Assembly (NCBI GenBank): GCA_021323855.1
Contig: JAJPKE010000037.1
Coordinates: 1-64,000 of the forward strand
Direction: 5' to 3'
Source: Chloroflexota bacterium
Lineage (GTDB): Bacteria > Chloroflexota > Ktedonobacteria > Ktedonobacterales > JADMIN01
DNA: 64,000 bases
The notes beneath the pieces were generated by a model, which saw only the letters and a program-made list of their open reading frames with translations, was not told the origin of the DNA and ran no database searches. Both the position numbers and the translations under genes were made by a program. This document shows, piece by piece, positions 42,689-50,360 of the stretch; position 1 is the stretch's first letter; every line of letters starts with the position of its first letter.

Positions 42689-42877
42689 ATGGCAAAGAAG
42701 GGCGAGCTTTCCAAGACGGCGCGCGCCTCGCTGGCGCAGCGCGATGACCAGAACTTCCTCACGAGTCGCATCTGTGAGAAGTGTGGCGAGCCAATCATGC
42801 TCAAGGAACTCCAGCCGGTCAAGGTGCTGGGCCAGGGCATGGCATATTATCACAAGTCCCACTACAACGCGGGCTAG
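42689..42877 (+). CDS. 62-residue CxxC-containing small protein
   Basis: ATG 42689 (MAKKGELSKTARASLAQRDDQ) is preceded by CAGGAGAAA and has its own promoter and a textbook terminator, so it is expressed as a single small gene. The protein has a basic lead, then ICEKCGEPIMLKELQPVKVLGQGMAYYHKSHYNAG. One C-x2-C pair plus two His residues near the end could make a zinc site, reminiscent of half a zinc ribbon. Ribosome- or RNA-polymerase-associated roles are possible. No family is recognised. Confidence 0.75.
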   Translation: MAKKGELSKTARASLAQRDDQNFLTSRICEKCGEPIMLKELQPVKVLGQGMAYYHKSHYNAG

Positions 42878-42922
42878 CATGCTGGCCACACGATGTGGTC
42901 GCTGACTCGCACGTTACTCAGA

Positions 42923-42950
42923 AGCCCTGGCATACTAGCCAGGGCTTTTT
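42923..42950 (+). terminator. Rho-independent terminator
   Basis: AGCCCTGGC pairs with GCCAGGGCT around a 6-base loop, followed by TTTTT. The 9-bp stem is perfect. It ends the small-gene transcript from 42689-42877. Confidence 0.9.
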
Positions 42951-43003
42951 CGCGTATTGGGCTATCTGGCGTAGCGCCGCGCCAGAAAGCGGGCGGCAAC
43001 GTA

Positions 43004-43012
43004 TGGTATAAT
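43004..43012 (+). promoter_or_regulatory. Extended -10 promoter candidate
   Basis: TGGTATAAT lies just downstream of the terminator at 42923 and about 7 bases before the predicted RNA at 43019-43114. Confidence 0.5.
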
Positions 43013-43018
43013 GAGCTA

Positions 43019-43114
43019 GATACCTGTTCGTACTGAAGCGCGAACGCAGGCAATAGCTGCCGGTTGATGTACGATGTTGCCAGACATCCACTTTCGTGGA
43101 ATGTCTTTTCTTTT
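43019..43114 (+). ncRNA. Putative structured small RNA or transcription attenuator
   Basis: A stretch of about 96 bases is bounded by an extended -10 (43004-43012) and an intrinsic terminator (43082-43114). Its inner sequence can fold into GTTCG/CGAAC and GGCA/TGCC hairpins before the terminator stem. It has no open frame of note. It may be an independent small RNA or the leader of the MFS gene that starts at 43202, where read-through past the terminator would switch on the transporter. Confidence 0.4.
43082..43114 (+). terminator. Intrinsic terminator within the 43-kb leader
   Basis: AGACATCCAC pairs with GTGGAATGTCT (one bulged A) around TTTC, followed by TTTTCTTTT. It lies 88 bases before the MFS start, so it either ends a small RNA or acts as an attenuator. 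Confidence 0.7.
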
Positions 43115-43201
43115 GGCCAGCAGGTATGATATTCATCATACTGAGATGGTCATGATACGTGGCGTTGTGCATCGTTGGTGGCTTATAGTAGTTAAGGGAA
43201 T

Positions 43202-44734
43202 GTGAAGAACTTGTTATCATCGTTTCGTTTCATACGGGTCATAAGGGAGGGCAGGCCGGTGGCTGGCGCACGATTTCTCAGGCCTCTGCGAAAGAGAAAA
43301 GGACTTCAGCAGAGCGATTCTCAGCCGGAAAAAGCGCAAAAAATCGGCATGTTTTCCGCCCTCCGCTATCGCAATTATCGCCTCTTCTGGTCCGGCCAAC
43401 TCATCTCGGTTACTGGCACCTTCATGCAGGGCATCGCGTTGCAATGGCTCGTGCTGACGTTGACGCCGAATCCGCTGGCGCTCGGAATCGTCGCCGCGCT
43501 CCAATGGGGACCGTTGATTGTGCCGTTCGGCGGCGCCATCGCCGACCGCTGGCCGCGCCGCAATGTGCTGGTGGTGACGCAGACAAGCGCCGGTCTGCTG
43601 GCGCTGGTCCTCTGGATGTTGACCGTAACACATCAGACGCAACTCTGGCAGGTGTACCTGCTGGCGCTCGTGCTGGGCCTGGTCAACGCTGTAGATATGC
43701 CGACGCGCCAGGCGTTCGTCAGCGAGATGGTGGAGAAGGATAGCCTGCTGAATGCCGTCTCGCTCAACTCCGTGCAGTTCAACGCTGCGCGTATCGCCGG
43801 GCCGGGGCTGGCCGGACTGTTGATTGCGCTGCTGGGTGTGCCGCCGCTCTTCCTGCTCAATGCCATCAGTTATGTCGCCGTCATCGCTGGTTTACTGCTG
43901 ATGCGGTCCGCCGAACTGGTGCCGGTGCCGCTGATGGGCAAGTTGCAGGGTATGGAGCGCATCCGCGCGATTGGCGATGGCGCGCGGTTCGTGCGTGGCA
44001 ATCCGCAACTGCTAGTAACCTTCCTGCTGGTTGCGGTCGTTGGCACGTTGGGCTTCAACTTCAACACGCTACTGCCGCTCGAAGCATATGATGCCTTGCA
44101 TGCCGGGCCAGAAGTGTTCGGACTGTTGACCTCGGCGCTCGGCATTGGCGCGCTGGTTGGCGCGCTCTGGTTGGCGCGGCGTACCGGCTCGCCATCCAAC
44201 CGTCTGCTGGTGACGATGGCGGCGATCTTTGGCGCGTTAGAGGCGAGTGTGGCGCTCAGCCATTCTGTGTTTGTGACACTCATCCTGATTGCGTTGACTG
44301 GCTTCGCTATGACGACATTCTCTGCCTCAGCTAATACACGGACGCAGCTTGCCAGCCCAATTAATATGCGGGGCCGCGTGATGAGCGTCTACACGATGCT
44401 TTTCGTCGGCACAACGCCTATCGGCAGCCTGATCGTTGCCGGAGTCGCCAATGTCAGCGGCGTCGCGCTCAGCTTCGTCATCTCCGGCATACCCTGCCTA
44501 CTGGTGGCCATACTTGCGGCGTGGCTTTGGAAGCGCCAGGAGCGTGCCAGCACGCCGCCTTCAGGCAGCACGGCACGTTCCGGCGAACACACGGCAATTG
44601 AGCAAGTGACACCGCTGCCGCAGCCGCCTGCGCTGCCACGAATCGTGTCTTCAAATGCGGCCAGTGGCAGCCATCGCAGCCTCAGAATGCCAGTGCAGCC
44701 GGAGCCGCAACCGCTCACCTCCGACCGCAACTGA
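43202..44734 (+). CDS. MFS exporter, EntS/MFS_3 family
   Basis: The product has 12 hydrophobic segments of the MFS_3 type: FSALRYRNYRLFWSGQLISVTGTFMQGIALQWLVLTLT, motif A GGAIADRWPRRNVLV, and the conserved NAVDMPTRQAFVSEMV and LNAVSLNSVQFNAARIAGPGLAGLL. Members export siderophores (EntS), macrolides and other small molecules. GTG 43202 with AAGGGA upstream is used, but the homologous core begins at Met 43350, so the first 49 basic residues may be untranslated. A Pro/Ser-rich tail of 65 residues follows the last helix. A possible attenuator lies upstream. Confidence 0.9.
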   Translation: MKNLLSSFRFIRVIREGRPVAGARFLRPLRKRKGLQQSDSQPEKAQKIGMFSALRYRNYRLFWSGQLISVTGTFMQGIALQWLVLTLTPNPLALGIVAALQWGPLIVPFGGAIADRWPRRNVLVVTQTSAGLLALVLWMLTVTHQTQLWQVYLLALVLGLVNAVDMPTRQAFVSEMVEKDSLLNAVSLNSVQFNAARIAGPGLAGLLIALLGVPPLFLLNAISYVAVIAGLLLMRSAELVPVPLMGKLQGMERIRAIGDGARFVRGNPQLLVTFLLVAVVGTLGFNFNTLLPLEAYDALHAGPEVFGLLTSALGIGALVGALWLARRTGSPSNRLLVTMAAIFGALEASVALSHSVFVTLILIALTGFAMTTFSASANTRTQLASPINMRGRVMSVYTMLFVGTTPIGSLIVAGVANVSGVALSFVISGIPCLLVAILAAWLWKRQERASTPPSGSTARSGEHTAIEQVTPLPQPPALPRIVSSNAASGSHRSLRMPVQPEPQPLTSDRN

Positions 44735-44782
44735 GTAGTCAACTGAGTGGGTTATCCCTCATGTTTGCCAGGACATGCGAAA

Positions 44783-45676
44783 TCAGGAGGAGCCGAGGCG
44801 GCGATAACGAGCTTCGGCCAGCGAAAATGCGCCATAGGCGATCAGACCGAGTGCGACAATGCCAAGCAGGAAAGGACCAAACGGTTCTTGCGCAAGTTGT
44901 TGGAGTGCCCCGCCCAGCCCTTTCGCTTGTCCTGCATTATGCTGGCTTGCCGCGACAATCAGAAAGATGCCAATGATGGCAAACACGACGCTTAAGGCGC
45001 CATAGCCGAGGCGCCCAGCAATCACCATCAGATGTCTGACGGTTTCAGGGAGATCACCAGATTTGAGGTATTGTTGGAAATGCGCGCGGTATGCTTCGAT
45101 AGCCAGCGCGCCAGCTATCGCCAGCACGACTACGCCCGCAAGAATGACAAGCGGCGTCCCGAATGGGGTATTGAGAAAACGCGCAGTCCAGTCTTGCGTC
45201 GTGGCGTCGGTACTCTTGCCGCCATTGCCAGTGCCTGTGGCTAGTTGTAATGCAGTGAGTCCCAAGAGGGTATACATCAGAGCAACGACGCCAAATGCGA
45301 TGCGTGTAATAATGCCTTTTGCCTCTTTCCCACGGTGATCGAGGTCTAGAATCGCTCGCACGACGTTCCAGAAGGCATAGCCAAATAGACCAACAGCCAC
45401 TAAGCCAAGCAATAGCTTGCCGGCAGTGCCGATATCCAACGCATGAAGCGCCCCTTTGGGATCAGTGGTCGCGCCTCCTGCGCCAATAGCTGCTTTTGCT
45501 GCCAATCCGCCTAGAATGAGATAGACCACTCCTTTTGCGCCATAGCCAAAGCGCATCAACGCCACACTGGCTGGATTCGTACCAGCCTGCCGTGCTACCC
45601 GGCCCGCTTTATCAGCGGCCCGGCGTGCATCGTGAGGCGTCTCACGGTGTATGTCTATGGAAGAGCGTTGTGTCAT
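44783..45676 (-). CDS. DUF1206 membrane protein
   Basis: The 297-residue product from the start at 45676 (MTQRSSIDIHRETPHDARR) has three repeated two-helix modules. Their first helices read RFGYGAKGVVYLILGGLA, RIAFGVVALMYTLLGLTAL and RLGYGALSVVFAIIGIFLI, which is the DUF1206 repeat. The six-helix topology and the length are normal for the family. The function is unknown. A longer frame starts at 45766, but its first 30 residues are not family-like. The gene is convergent with the MFS exporter. Confidence 0.9.
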   Translation of the reverse strand: MTQRSSIDIHRETPHDARRAADKAGRVARQAGTNPASVALMRFGYGAKGVVYLILGGLAAKAAIGAGGATTDPKGALHALDIGTAGKLLLGLVAVGLFGYAFWNVVRAILDLDHRGKEAKGIITRIAFGVVALMYTLLGLTALQLATGTGNGGKSTDATTQDWTARFLNTPFGTPLVILAGVVVLAIAGALAIEAYRAHFQQYLKSGDLPETVRHLMVIAGRLGYGALSVVFAIIGIFLIVAASQHNAGQAKGLGGALQQLAQEPFGPFLLGIVALGLIAYGAFSLAEARYRRLGSS

Positions 45677-45821
45677 ACTTCCTGCCTTGTCCTTTCCCCG
45701 CTGCTTTCCAAGCAGCACCCTTTCATTGCATTCGTGCTCGGAGACAGTATGCAACCGTCCGGCCATCTATTAGATGAGGCAATTATTGTGCCAAACATTC
45801 GTTCTAGTGGCGCTCTCTACG

Positions 45822-45830
45822 TGCTATACT
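45822..45830 (+). promoter_or_regulatory. Extended -10 promoter candidate for rarA
   Basis: TGCTATACT lies 59 bases before the rarA start. This is the same extended -10 pattern as at 32251 and 42606. Confidence 0.5.
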
Positions 45831-45889
45831 GCTTGTACTGCATAGTATTTAGTGTCGCATGCAGTGCGTAACGCGAGGAGGGTGAGCGT

Positions 45890-47347
45890 ATGCGCGATGA
45901 TGAGCAGCGTCAGGCGTCGCTCTTTGGCGATGTCGTTGGGCCGGAGCCTGCCAGGAGCAACCGCACGAAAGCGAGACCGGCGAGCGGTCCATCATCTGCT
46001 GTGCCGGAGGCTGGCGACGATGTGTACGATGCCGCCCGCCCTCTGGCCGCGCGCATGCGTCCACGCACGCTGGACGAGGTAGTGGGGCAGGAGCACTTGC
46101 TGGGTCCGGGCCGCGCGTTACGCCGTAGCATCGAAAGCGACCATGTTGCCTCGATGATTCTCTGGGGTCCGCCCGGCAGCGGCAAGACCACGCTGGCAGC
46201 CGTCATCGCCTATACAACGAAATCGCGTTTTGTCGCGCTCAGCGCCGTCACCGCTGGTGTCGCCGACCTGCGGCGCGTGGTGGAAGACGCGGCAAAGCTG
46301 CTGCGCGCCACCGGACGCCGCACCATCCTCTTCATTGATGAAATTCACCGCTTTTCCAAATCGCAGCAGGACGCTATTCTGCCGCATGTCGAGCGCGGCA
46401 CCGTCACGCTCATTGGCGCGACTACCGAAAATCCATCCTTCGAGGTCAACGCGGCGCTGCTCTCGCGTTCGCGCGTCTATACGCTACGTGCGCTGGATGA
46501 GCAAGACATTATCACGCTGCTGCAACGCGCCCTGCACGACAGTGAGCGCGGTCTGGGCAACGAACACCTGACCGTTGCCGATGATGCGTTGCGCTATCTG
46601 GCAGATTATGCGAACGGCGACGCGCGCACCGCCCTGAACGCCCTGGAACTGGCGGCCAGTGTGGCAACCAGCGACGAGCAGGGGCAGCGCAGTGTGACAC
46701 TGGCGACCGTCGAGGATGCAGTGCAGCGACGCGCGCTGCTCTACGATAAGAGCGGCGAGGAACACTATAATCTGATCTCCGCGCTGCACAAATCGCTGCG
46801 TGGCTCCGACCCCGACGCCGCGCTCTACTGGCTGGCACGTATGCTGGAGTCTGGCGAGGACCCACTGTATGTCGTGCGGCGGCTGATTCGCTTTGCCAGC
46901 GAGGACGTAGGCATGGCGGACCCGCAGGCGCTGCTGGTCTGCGTGGCGGCGCAACAGGCGGTTCATTTCATTGGCATGCCCGAGGGCGCTCTGGCGCTGG
47001 CGCAGGCGGTTGTACATCTGGCGACCGCGCCCAAGAGCAATGCGCTCTATATGGCGTATGATGCGGTCGTGCGCGATGTGCAGGAGACGCGCAACGATCC
47101 GGTACCACTACATCTACGCAACGCGCCCACTGGCCTGATGAAGCAACTCGACTATGGCAAGGGCTACAAATATGCCCACGACGACTACGCTGGTCTGCCG
47201 GACCCCGCCGATCCAATGCGTCCGCCATCGGAGCGTCCGCAAGCCTATCTGCCGGAGCAGCTTCAGCAGCGCGAATACTATCAGCCAGGCGCGCAGGGCA
47301 ATGAGGCTTCTATCCAGGCATGGCTGAAACGGCGGAGAAAGCAGTAA
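45890..47347 (+). CDS. rarA: Replication-associated recombination protein RarA/MgsA (AAA+ ATPase)
   Basis: ATG 45890 has GAGGAGG 8 bases upstream. The 485-residue product has the RarA plan: [32 protein letters not shown], Walker [12 protein letters not shown], Walker [11 protein letters not shown], sensor 1 [20 protein letters not shown], then the tetramerisation domain [40 protein letters not shown] and [23 protein letters not shown]. It acts at stalled replication forks with the single-strand binding protein. The first 55 residues include [12 protein letters not shown], an SSB/PCNA-like interaction-type lead. The length is normal. Confidence 0.96.
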   Translation: MRDDEQRQASLFGDVVGPEPARSNRTKARPASGPSSAVPEAGDDVYDAARPLAARMRPRTLDEVVGQEHLLGPGRALRRSIESDHVASMILWGPPGSGKTTLAAVIAYTTKSRFVALSAVTAGVADLRRVVEDAAKLLRATGRRTILFIDEIHRFSKSQQDAILPHVERGTVTLIGATTENPSFEVNAALLSRSRVYTLRALDEQDIITLLQRALHDSERGLGNEHLTVADDALRYLADYANGDARTALNALELAASVATSDEQGQRSVTLATVEDAVQRRALLYDKSGEEHYNLISALHKSLRGSDPDAALYWLARMLESGEDPLYVVRRLIRFASEDVGMADPQALLVCVAAQQAVHFIGMPEGALALAQAVVHLATAPKSNALYMAYDAVVRDVQETRNDPVPLHLRNAPTGLMKQLDYGKGYKYAHDDYAGLPDPADPMRPPSERPQAYLPEQLQQREYYQPGAQGNEASIQAWLKRRRKQ

Positions 47348-47384
47348 CGCGACTGCAAAGTTTTATAAGCAGGAATAAATCTAT

Positions 47385-47981
47385 ATGGCGGCAGTTGAGT
47401 TTGTTCGTGGTAATCGCCGTATCGTTTTGGCTGATAAAGACAGTATTGACGAGATGACCAAGAGCCATTCGCCCGCTTATAAAGCCGCTATCGGAAGGCC
47501 AGGGCAGAACTATAATGGTTTTGGCCCTTTTCACGTTCTGGCATATGAGAATGACGGAATATGTTGGCACACGGTGGTAGAGATAGTGGAAGGGTGGAGT
47601 GGGCCGGTACATGCCCATTCGGGCGTCTGCATAGAATCACTTCTGGCGTTCATTGCAGGCCCGTTTGCGGTTGGTGTTGATATGCGATCAGGTAATGTGC
47701 AATGGCAGCAAAAGGGAGATGAATTTGGAAGCTGTTTCGCTCTCTATGATGACAAAGAAAGGGAATGCCTGATTGTGCATGGAGAGATAGAGATAACCAG
47801 ACTCAACATGAAGGGAGATGTTATCTGGAGGACAAGCGGGTACGACATTTTTACCGGCCCATTTGTTCTCGATGGCGATGTGATATACGCCACCGATTTC
47901 TACGAAAATACGTATCGCATCAATATGGACACCGGAGAGAATATCCTCGTTCAACGAGGGACTGAGTACTCAGAAAGGTGA
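47385..47981 (+). CDS. Uncharacterised beta-rich protein, possibly propeller-like
   Basis: The 198-residue product is less GC-rich than its neighbours. It begins AAVEFVRGNRRIVLADKDSIDEMTKSHSPAYKAAIGRP, then shows repeated strand pairs ending in W or Y with G-D turns (VGVDMRSGNVQWQQKGDE, EITRLNMKGDVIWRTSGYD, LDGDVIYATDFYENTYRINMDTGENIL). This resembles PQQ/WD-type beta-propeller blades, too few for a full ring. There is no signal peptide. It sits between rarA and a macrodomain gene with a 15-base gap to the latter. The composition suggests acquisition. No family is recognised. Confidence 0.75.
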   Translation: MAAVEFVRGNRRIVLADKDSIDEMTKSHSPAYKAAIGRPGQNYNGFGPFHVLAYENDGICWHTVVEIVEGWSGPVHAHSGVCIESLLAFIAGPFAVGVDMRSGNVQWQQKGDEFGSCFALYDDKERECLIVHGEIEITRLNMKGDVIWRTSGYDIFTGPFVLDGDVIYATDFYENTYRINMDTGENILVQRGTEYSER

Positions 47982-47996
47982 GCAGGGGACATATCA

Positions 47997-48497
47997 ATGC
48001 CAATTCACTATGTTGCCGGTGATCTCTTTGCCAATGCGTATCATGCTGAAGCCTTTGCACATGGCTGTAACTGCAAGGGTTCGATGGGCGCTGGTATTGC
48101 CGTTGGGTTCCGCGAGCGGTATCCGGCGATGTATGAGGAGTACCGGCAGCGATGCACAGCGACGCCGCGACAGTTCAATCCAGGTGATGTGCTGTTTTGG
48201 AGAGCCGAAGGAAAGCCGGCGGTGTTCAATCTGGCGACGCAGGAGGATTACTGGCGCGCTCGCGCAACCTACGAGTGGGTGGAAGAGGCGCTGACCAACA
48301 TGCGAGCACAGGCCGATGCTGAGGGCATCCACCGCATCGCCATGCCGCGTATTGGCACCGGTTACGGCGGCCTCTCATGGAAGAAATTGCGTCTCATCGT
48401 CGAAAAGGTCTTTGCAGATTGGCCAGGCACACTCTATGTCTACGAAGAATATGTTCCTGTCGCTACGCCGTCCAATTCCGATGAGGTGCAGGAGTAA
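47997..48497 (+). CDS. Macrodomain protein (ALC1-like/TARG1-like branch), probable ADP-ribose hydrolase
   Basis: The 166-residue product is a single macrodomain: IHYVAGDLFANAYHAEAFAHGCNCKGSMGAGIAVGFRERYP, then VFNLATQEDYWRARATYEWVEEAL, and IAMPRIGTGYGGLSWKKLRLIVEKVF. The KGSMGAGIA loop and PRIG(T)G(Y) match the ALC1-like branch, which includes TARG1 and DarG and removes ADP-ribose from DNA or glutamate. The aspartate of TARG1 in the second loop is Gly, as in some DarG-like forms. No DarT toxin is next to it, and the preceding gene is unlike DarT. Confidence 0.92.
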   Translation: MPIHYVAGDLFANAYHAEAFAHGCNCKGSMGAGIAVGFRERYPAMYEEYRQRCTATPRQFNPGDVLFWRAEGKPAVFNLATQEDYWRARATYEWVEEALTNMRAQADAEGIHRIAMPRIGTGYGGLSWKKLRLIVEKVFADWPGTLYVYEEYVPVATPSNSDEVQE

Positions 48498-48506
48498 GGT
48501 AGCAGC

Positions 48507-48820
48507 TCAGCCGGCATGACGGAAACCTGCCGCGCGCATCGTCAGCGGCTCGCCTTGCGCCTGCCCATGCGCCTGCACATGCGCGGCGACCACGCGCCCC
48601 AGCACCAGCGTAGAGTCGCCTGCTGGCATCTCGTTCTCGACGCTACACTCCACCCACGCCAGCGTATCTAGCAGCACCGGGCAACCGGTCTCGCCGATCT
48701 GCGTGCGTAGCCCATCCAGCTTTTCGGGATGTTTGGCGAAGGACTTGCCGAGCAGGCCGGAGTGGTCGCGTTGCTCCGCGATTATGAACGCTTGGCGACT
48801 ACGCTGGCGCGTGTGCATTT
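48507..48820 (-). pseudogene. Truncated flavin reductase-like gene (3' part only)
   Basis: The frame's C-terminal 90 residues match the second half of the flavin reductase-like (DIM6/NTAB) family: IIAEQRDHSGLLGKSFAKHPEKLDG, CPVLLDTLAWVECSVE, AGDSTLVLGRVVAAH and EPLTMRAAGFRHAG. The N-terminal half, which carries most of the FMN-binding core, is missing. Upstream of about 48800 the frame continues to 49070, but that sequence has no family likeness in any frame. The break coincides with the left border of the stress-gene region, so a deletion or insertion probably cut the gene there. Confidence 0.7.
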
Positions 48821-49073
48821 TCTCGCCTTTGTTACATGTATCTCGGCTGCCCCGTGGAAGAGGTGCCTCTGAGATGCCTGGATGTTGTGAAGGATTTGTG
48901 AGCAAAGACGGATTACGCTGTGATGCCATTGTGAGCAGCACCACGTAGGCTTGGGATGACCTAATGAACCCAGTGGTACGTTGCATGCCGTAGAGAAATC
49001 GGCAGGTGAATGAGCGCGGTTTCTCCTTGTGAACCTTCTCGCCAGTATCCACTGAATAAATAAGGAGCATCCT

Positions 49074-50354
49074 ATGATGAAGCGTATTTTGGTGCCGCTC
49101 GATGGCTCATCCCGCGCCGAACACGCGCTGGCTGTCGCCGAAAAACTGGCGCGAGCAACTGGCGGCACGCTGATTCTAGTCCGGGCGCTCACTTTGCCCG
49201 TTGAGTATGATAATCCTCTGGTCCCGCAGGTGCTGCCGCTCTCAATCGAGGAGGATCAACGCTGCGCGCAGGACTATTTGACACGCCAGGCGAGCTTACC
49301 GATGCTCTCTGGGCTGCGGGTTGAGACCGATGTGCGAACGGAATCGCCGGCGCTGGCCATTCTCACAGCGGCCCTTGAGTATGGGGCAGACCTGATTGTG
49401 ATGACCAGCCACGGGCGCACCGGCCTCTCCCATTGGGTCTTCGGCAGCGTCGCTGAACACGTCATCCGCCAGGCTCATGTTCCTGTGCTGGTGCTGCGCG
49501 AACATGAGCTGCCGTTCTGGACGGGTGGCGCGCAACTGGTGATCGCTCCGCAAGAGCCGCAAGAGCCGCAAGAGCCGCAAGCGTTGCAACGGAAACTGCA
49601 GGCGTTTACCCTCGCTCCCTTACGGGTACTCGTTCCGCTAGATGGCTCATCGCTCGCAGAGCAGGCGTTAGATCCTGCCGTTACCTGCGCCCTGGCGCTG
49701 GCGCGCGGGGTGGAGCAGGAGCTTCACACAGTTGAGGCATCCTCCGCTCCTGCCGCCTGCCTGCTGCATCTCGTGATGGTCATTCCGCCGTATGAAACCA
49801 ATGCGGCGAATATGCCTGAGGCGTTGGCGCTCACGGGCGCTGAGGAGTATCTCACGCACCTAGCAGAGCGGCTGCACGAGTTGTATCCGGGCGTCGTTGT
49901 CACATGGGAAGTTCTCGCAGGGGTGGATGTTGCTGATACCCTCGTTACCATCGCTGAAGGGCAGCGACACACCAGGCGTGCGGAGGGGCAGGAGACAGTC
50001 CGGACCTCGGCAGCGGAGCCGGTCGCGCGCCAGAACCGCCGGGCGCCAGCGTTTCCGCCCGAAGCATCGGAGGAGTTTACGCTGCTGGCGATGGCAACGC
50101 ATGGCCGCACGGGGGTGTTGCGCTGGGTCTGGGGCAGCATCACGGAGCGCGTCATCCACAAGACGACTTTGCCGGTCTTACTCGTGCGCCCACAGCAGCT
50201 ACAGCGAACGGCAGAGCAGTGTCCGGCTGCTCGCGAGTGGCATGAGAATCATGATATTCGTGTCGGGATTGCGGCGCCACAGCATCCCATTCAACCGACA
50301 CAACCGAAGTCAGTACAAGAACCGATCAGCGCTGATGACCGGATGGGAGATTAG
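49074..50354 (+). CDS. Tandem universal stress protein (two UspA domains)
   Basis: ATG 49074 has AAGGAG upstream. Residues 1-145 are a UspA domain (MKRILVPLDGSSRAEHALAVAEKLA; nucleotide loop MTSHGRTGLSHWVFGSVAEHVI; VPVLVLRE). Residues about 180-385 are a second domain (LRVLVPLDGSSLAEQAL; MATHGRTGVLRWVWGSITERVI; LPVLLVRP) with a 30-residue basic insert before its ATP loop. Both have the G-x2-G-x9-G-S ATP-binding pattern. The linker has 9-base repeats giving PQEPQEPQEPQ. It probably heads a three-gene unit, since the flavoprotein gene begins 6 bases after its stop. It would act in stress adaptation by ATP-dependent signalling. Confidence 0.93.
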   Translation: MMKRILVPLDGSSRAEHALAVAEKLARATGGTLILVRALTLPVEYDNPLVPQVLPLSIEEDQRCAQDYLTRQASLPMLSGLRVETDVRTESPALAILTAALEYGADLIVMTSHGRTGLSHWVFGSVAEHVIRQAHVPVLVLREHELPFWTGGAQLVIAPQEPQEPQEPQALQRKLQAFTLAPLRVLVPLDGSSLAEQALDPAVTCALALARGVEQELHTVEASSAPAACLLHLVMVIPPYETNAANMPEALALTGAEEYLTHLAERLHELYPGVVVTWEVLAGVDVADTLVTIAEGQRHTRRAEGQETVRTSAAEPVARQNRRAPAFPPEASEEFTLLAMATHGRTGVLRWVWGSITERVIHKTTLPVLLVRPQQLQRTAEQCPAAREWHENHDIRVGIAAPQHPIQPTQPKSVQEPISADDRMGD

Positions 50355-50360
50355 GACGCT

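Noticed and set aside
47385..48497. DarT-DarG toxin-antitoxin pair
   Set aside because: The macrodomain is DarG-like, but the adjacent protein shows no ADP-ribosyltransferase motifs of DarT.
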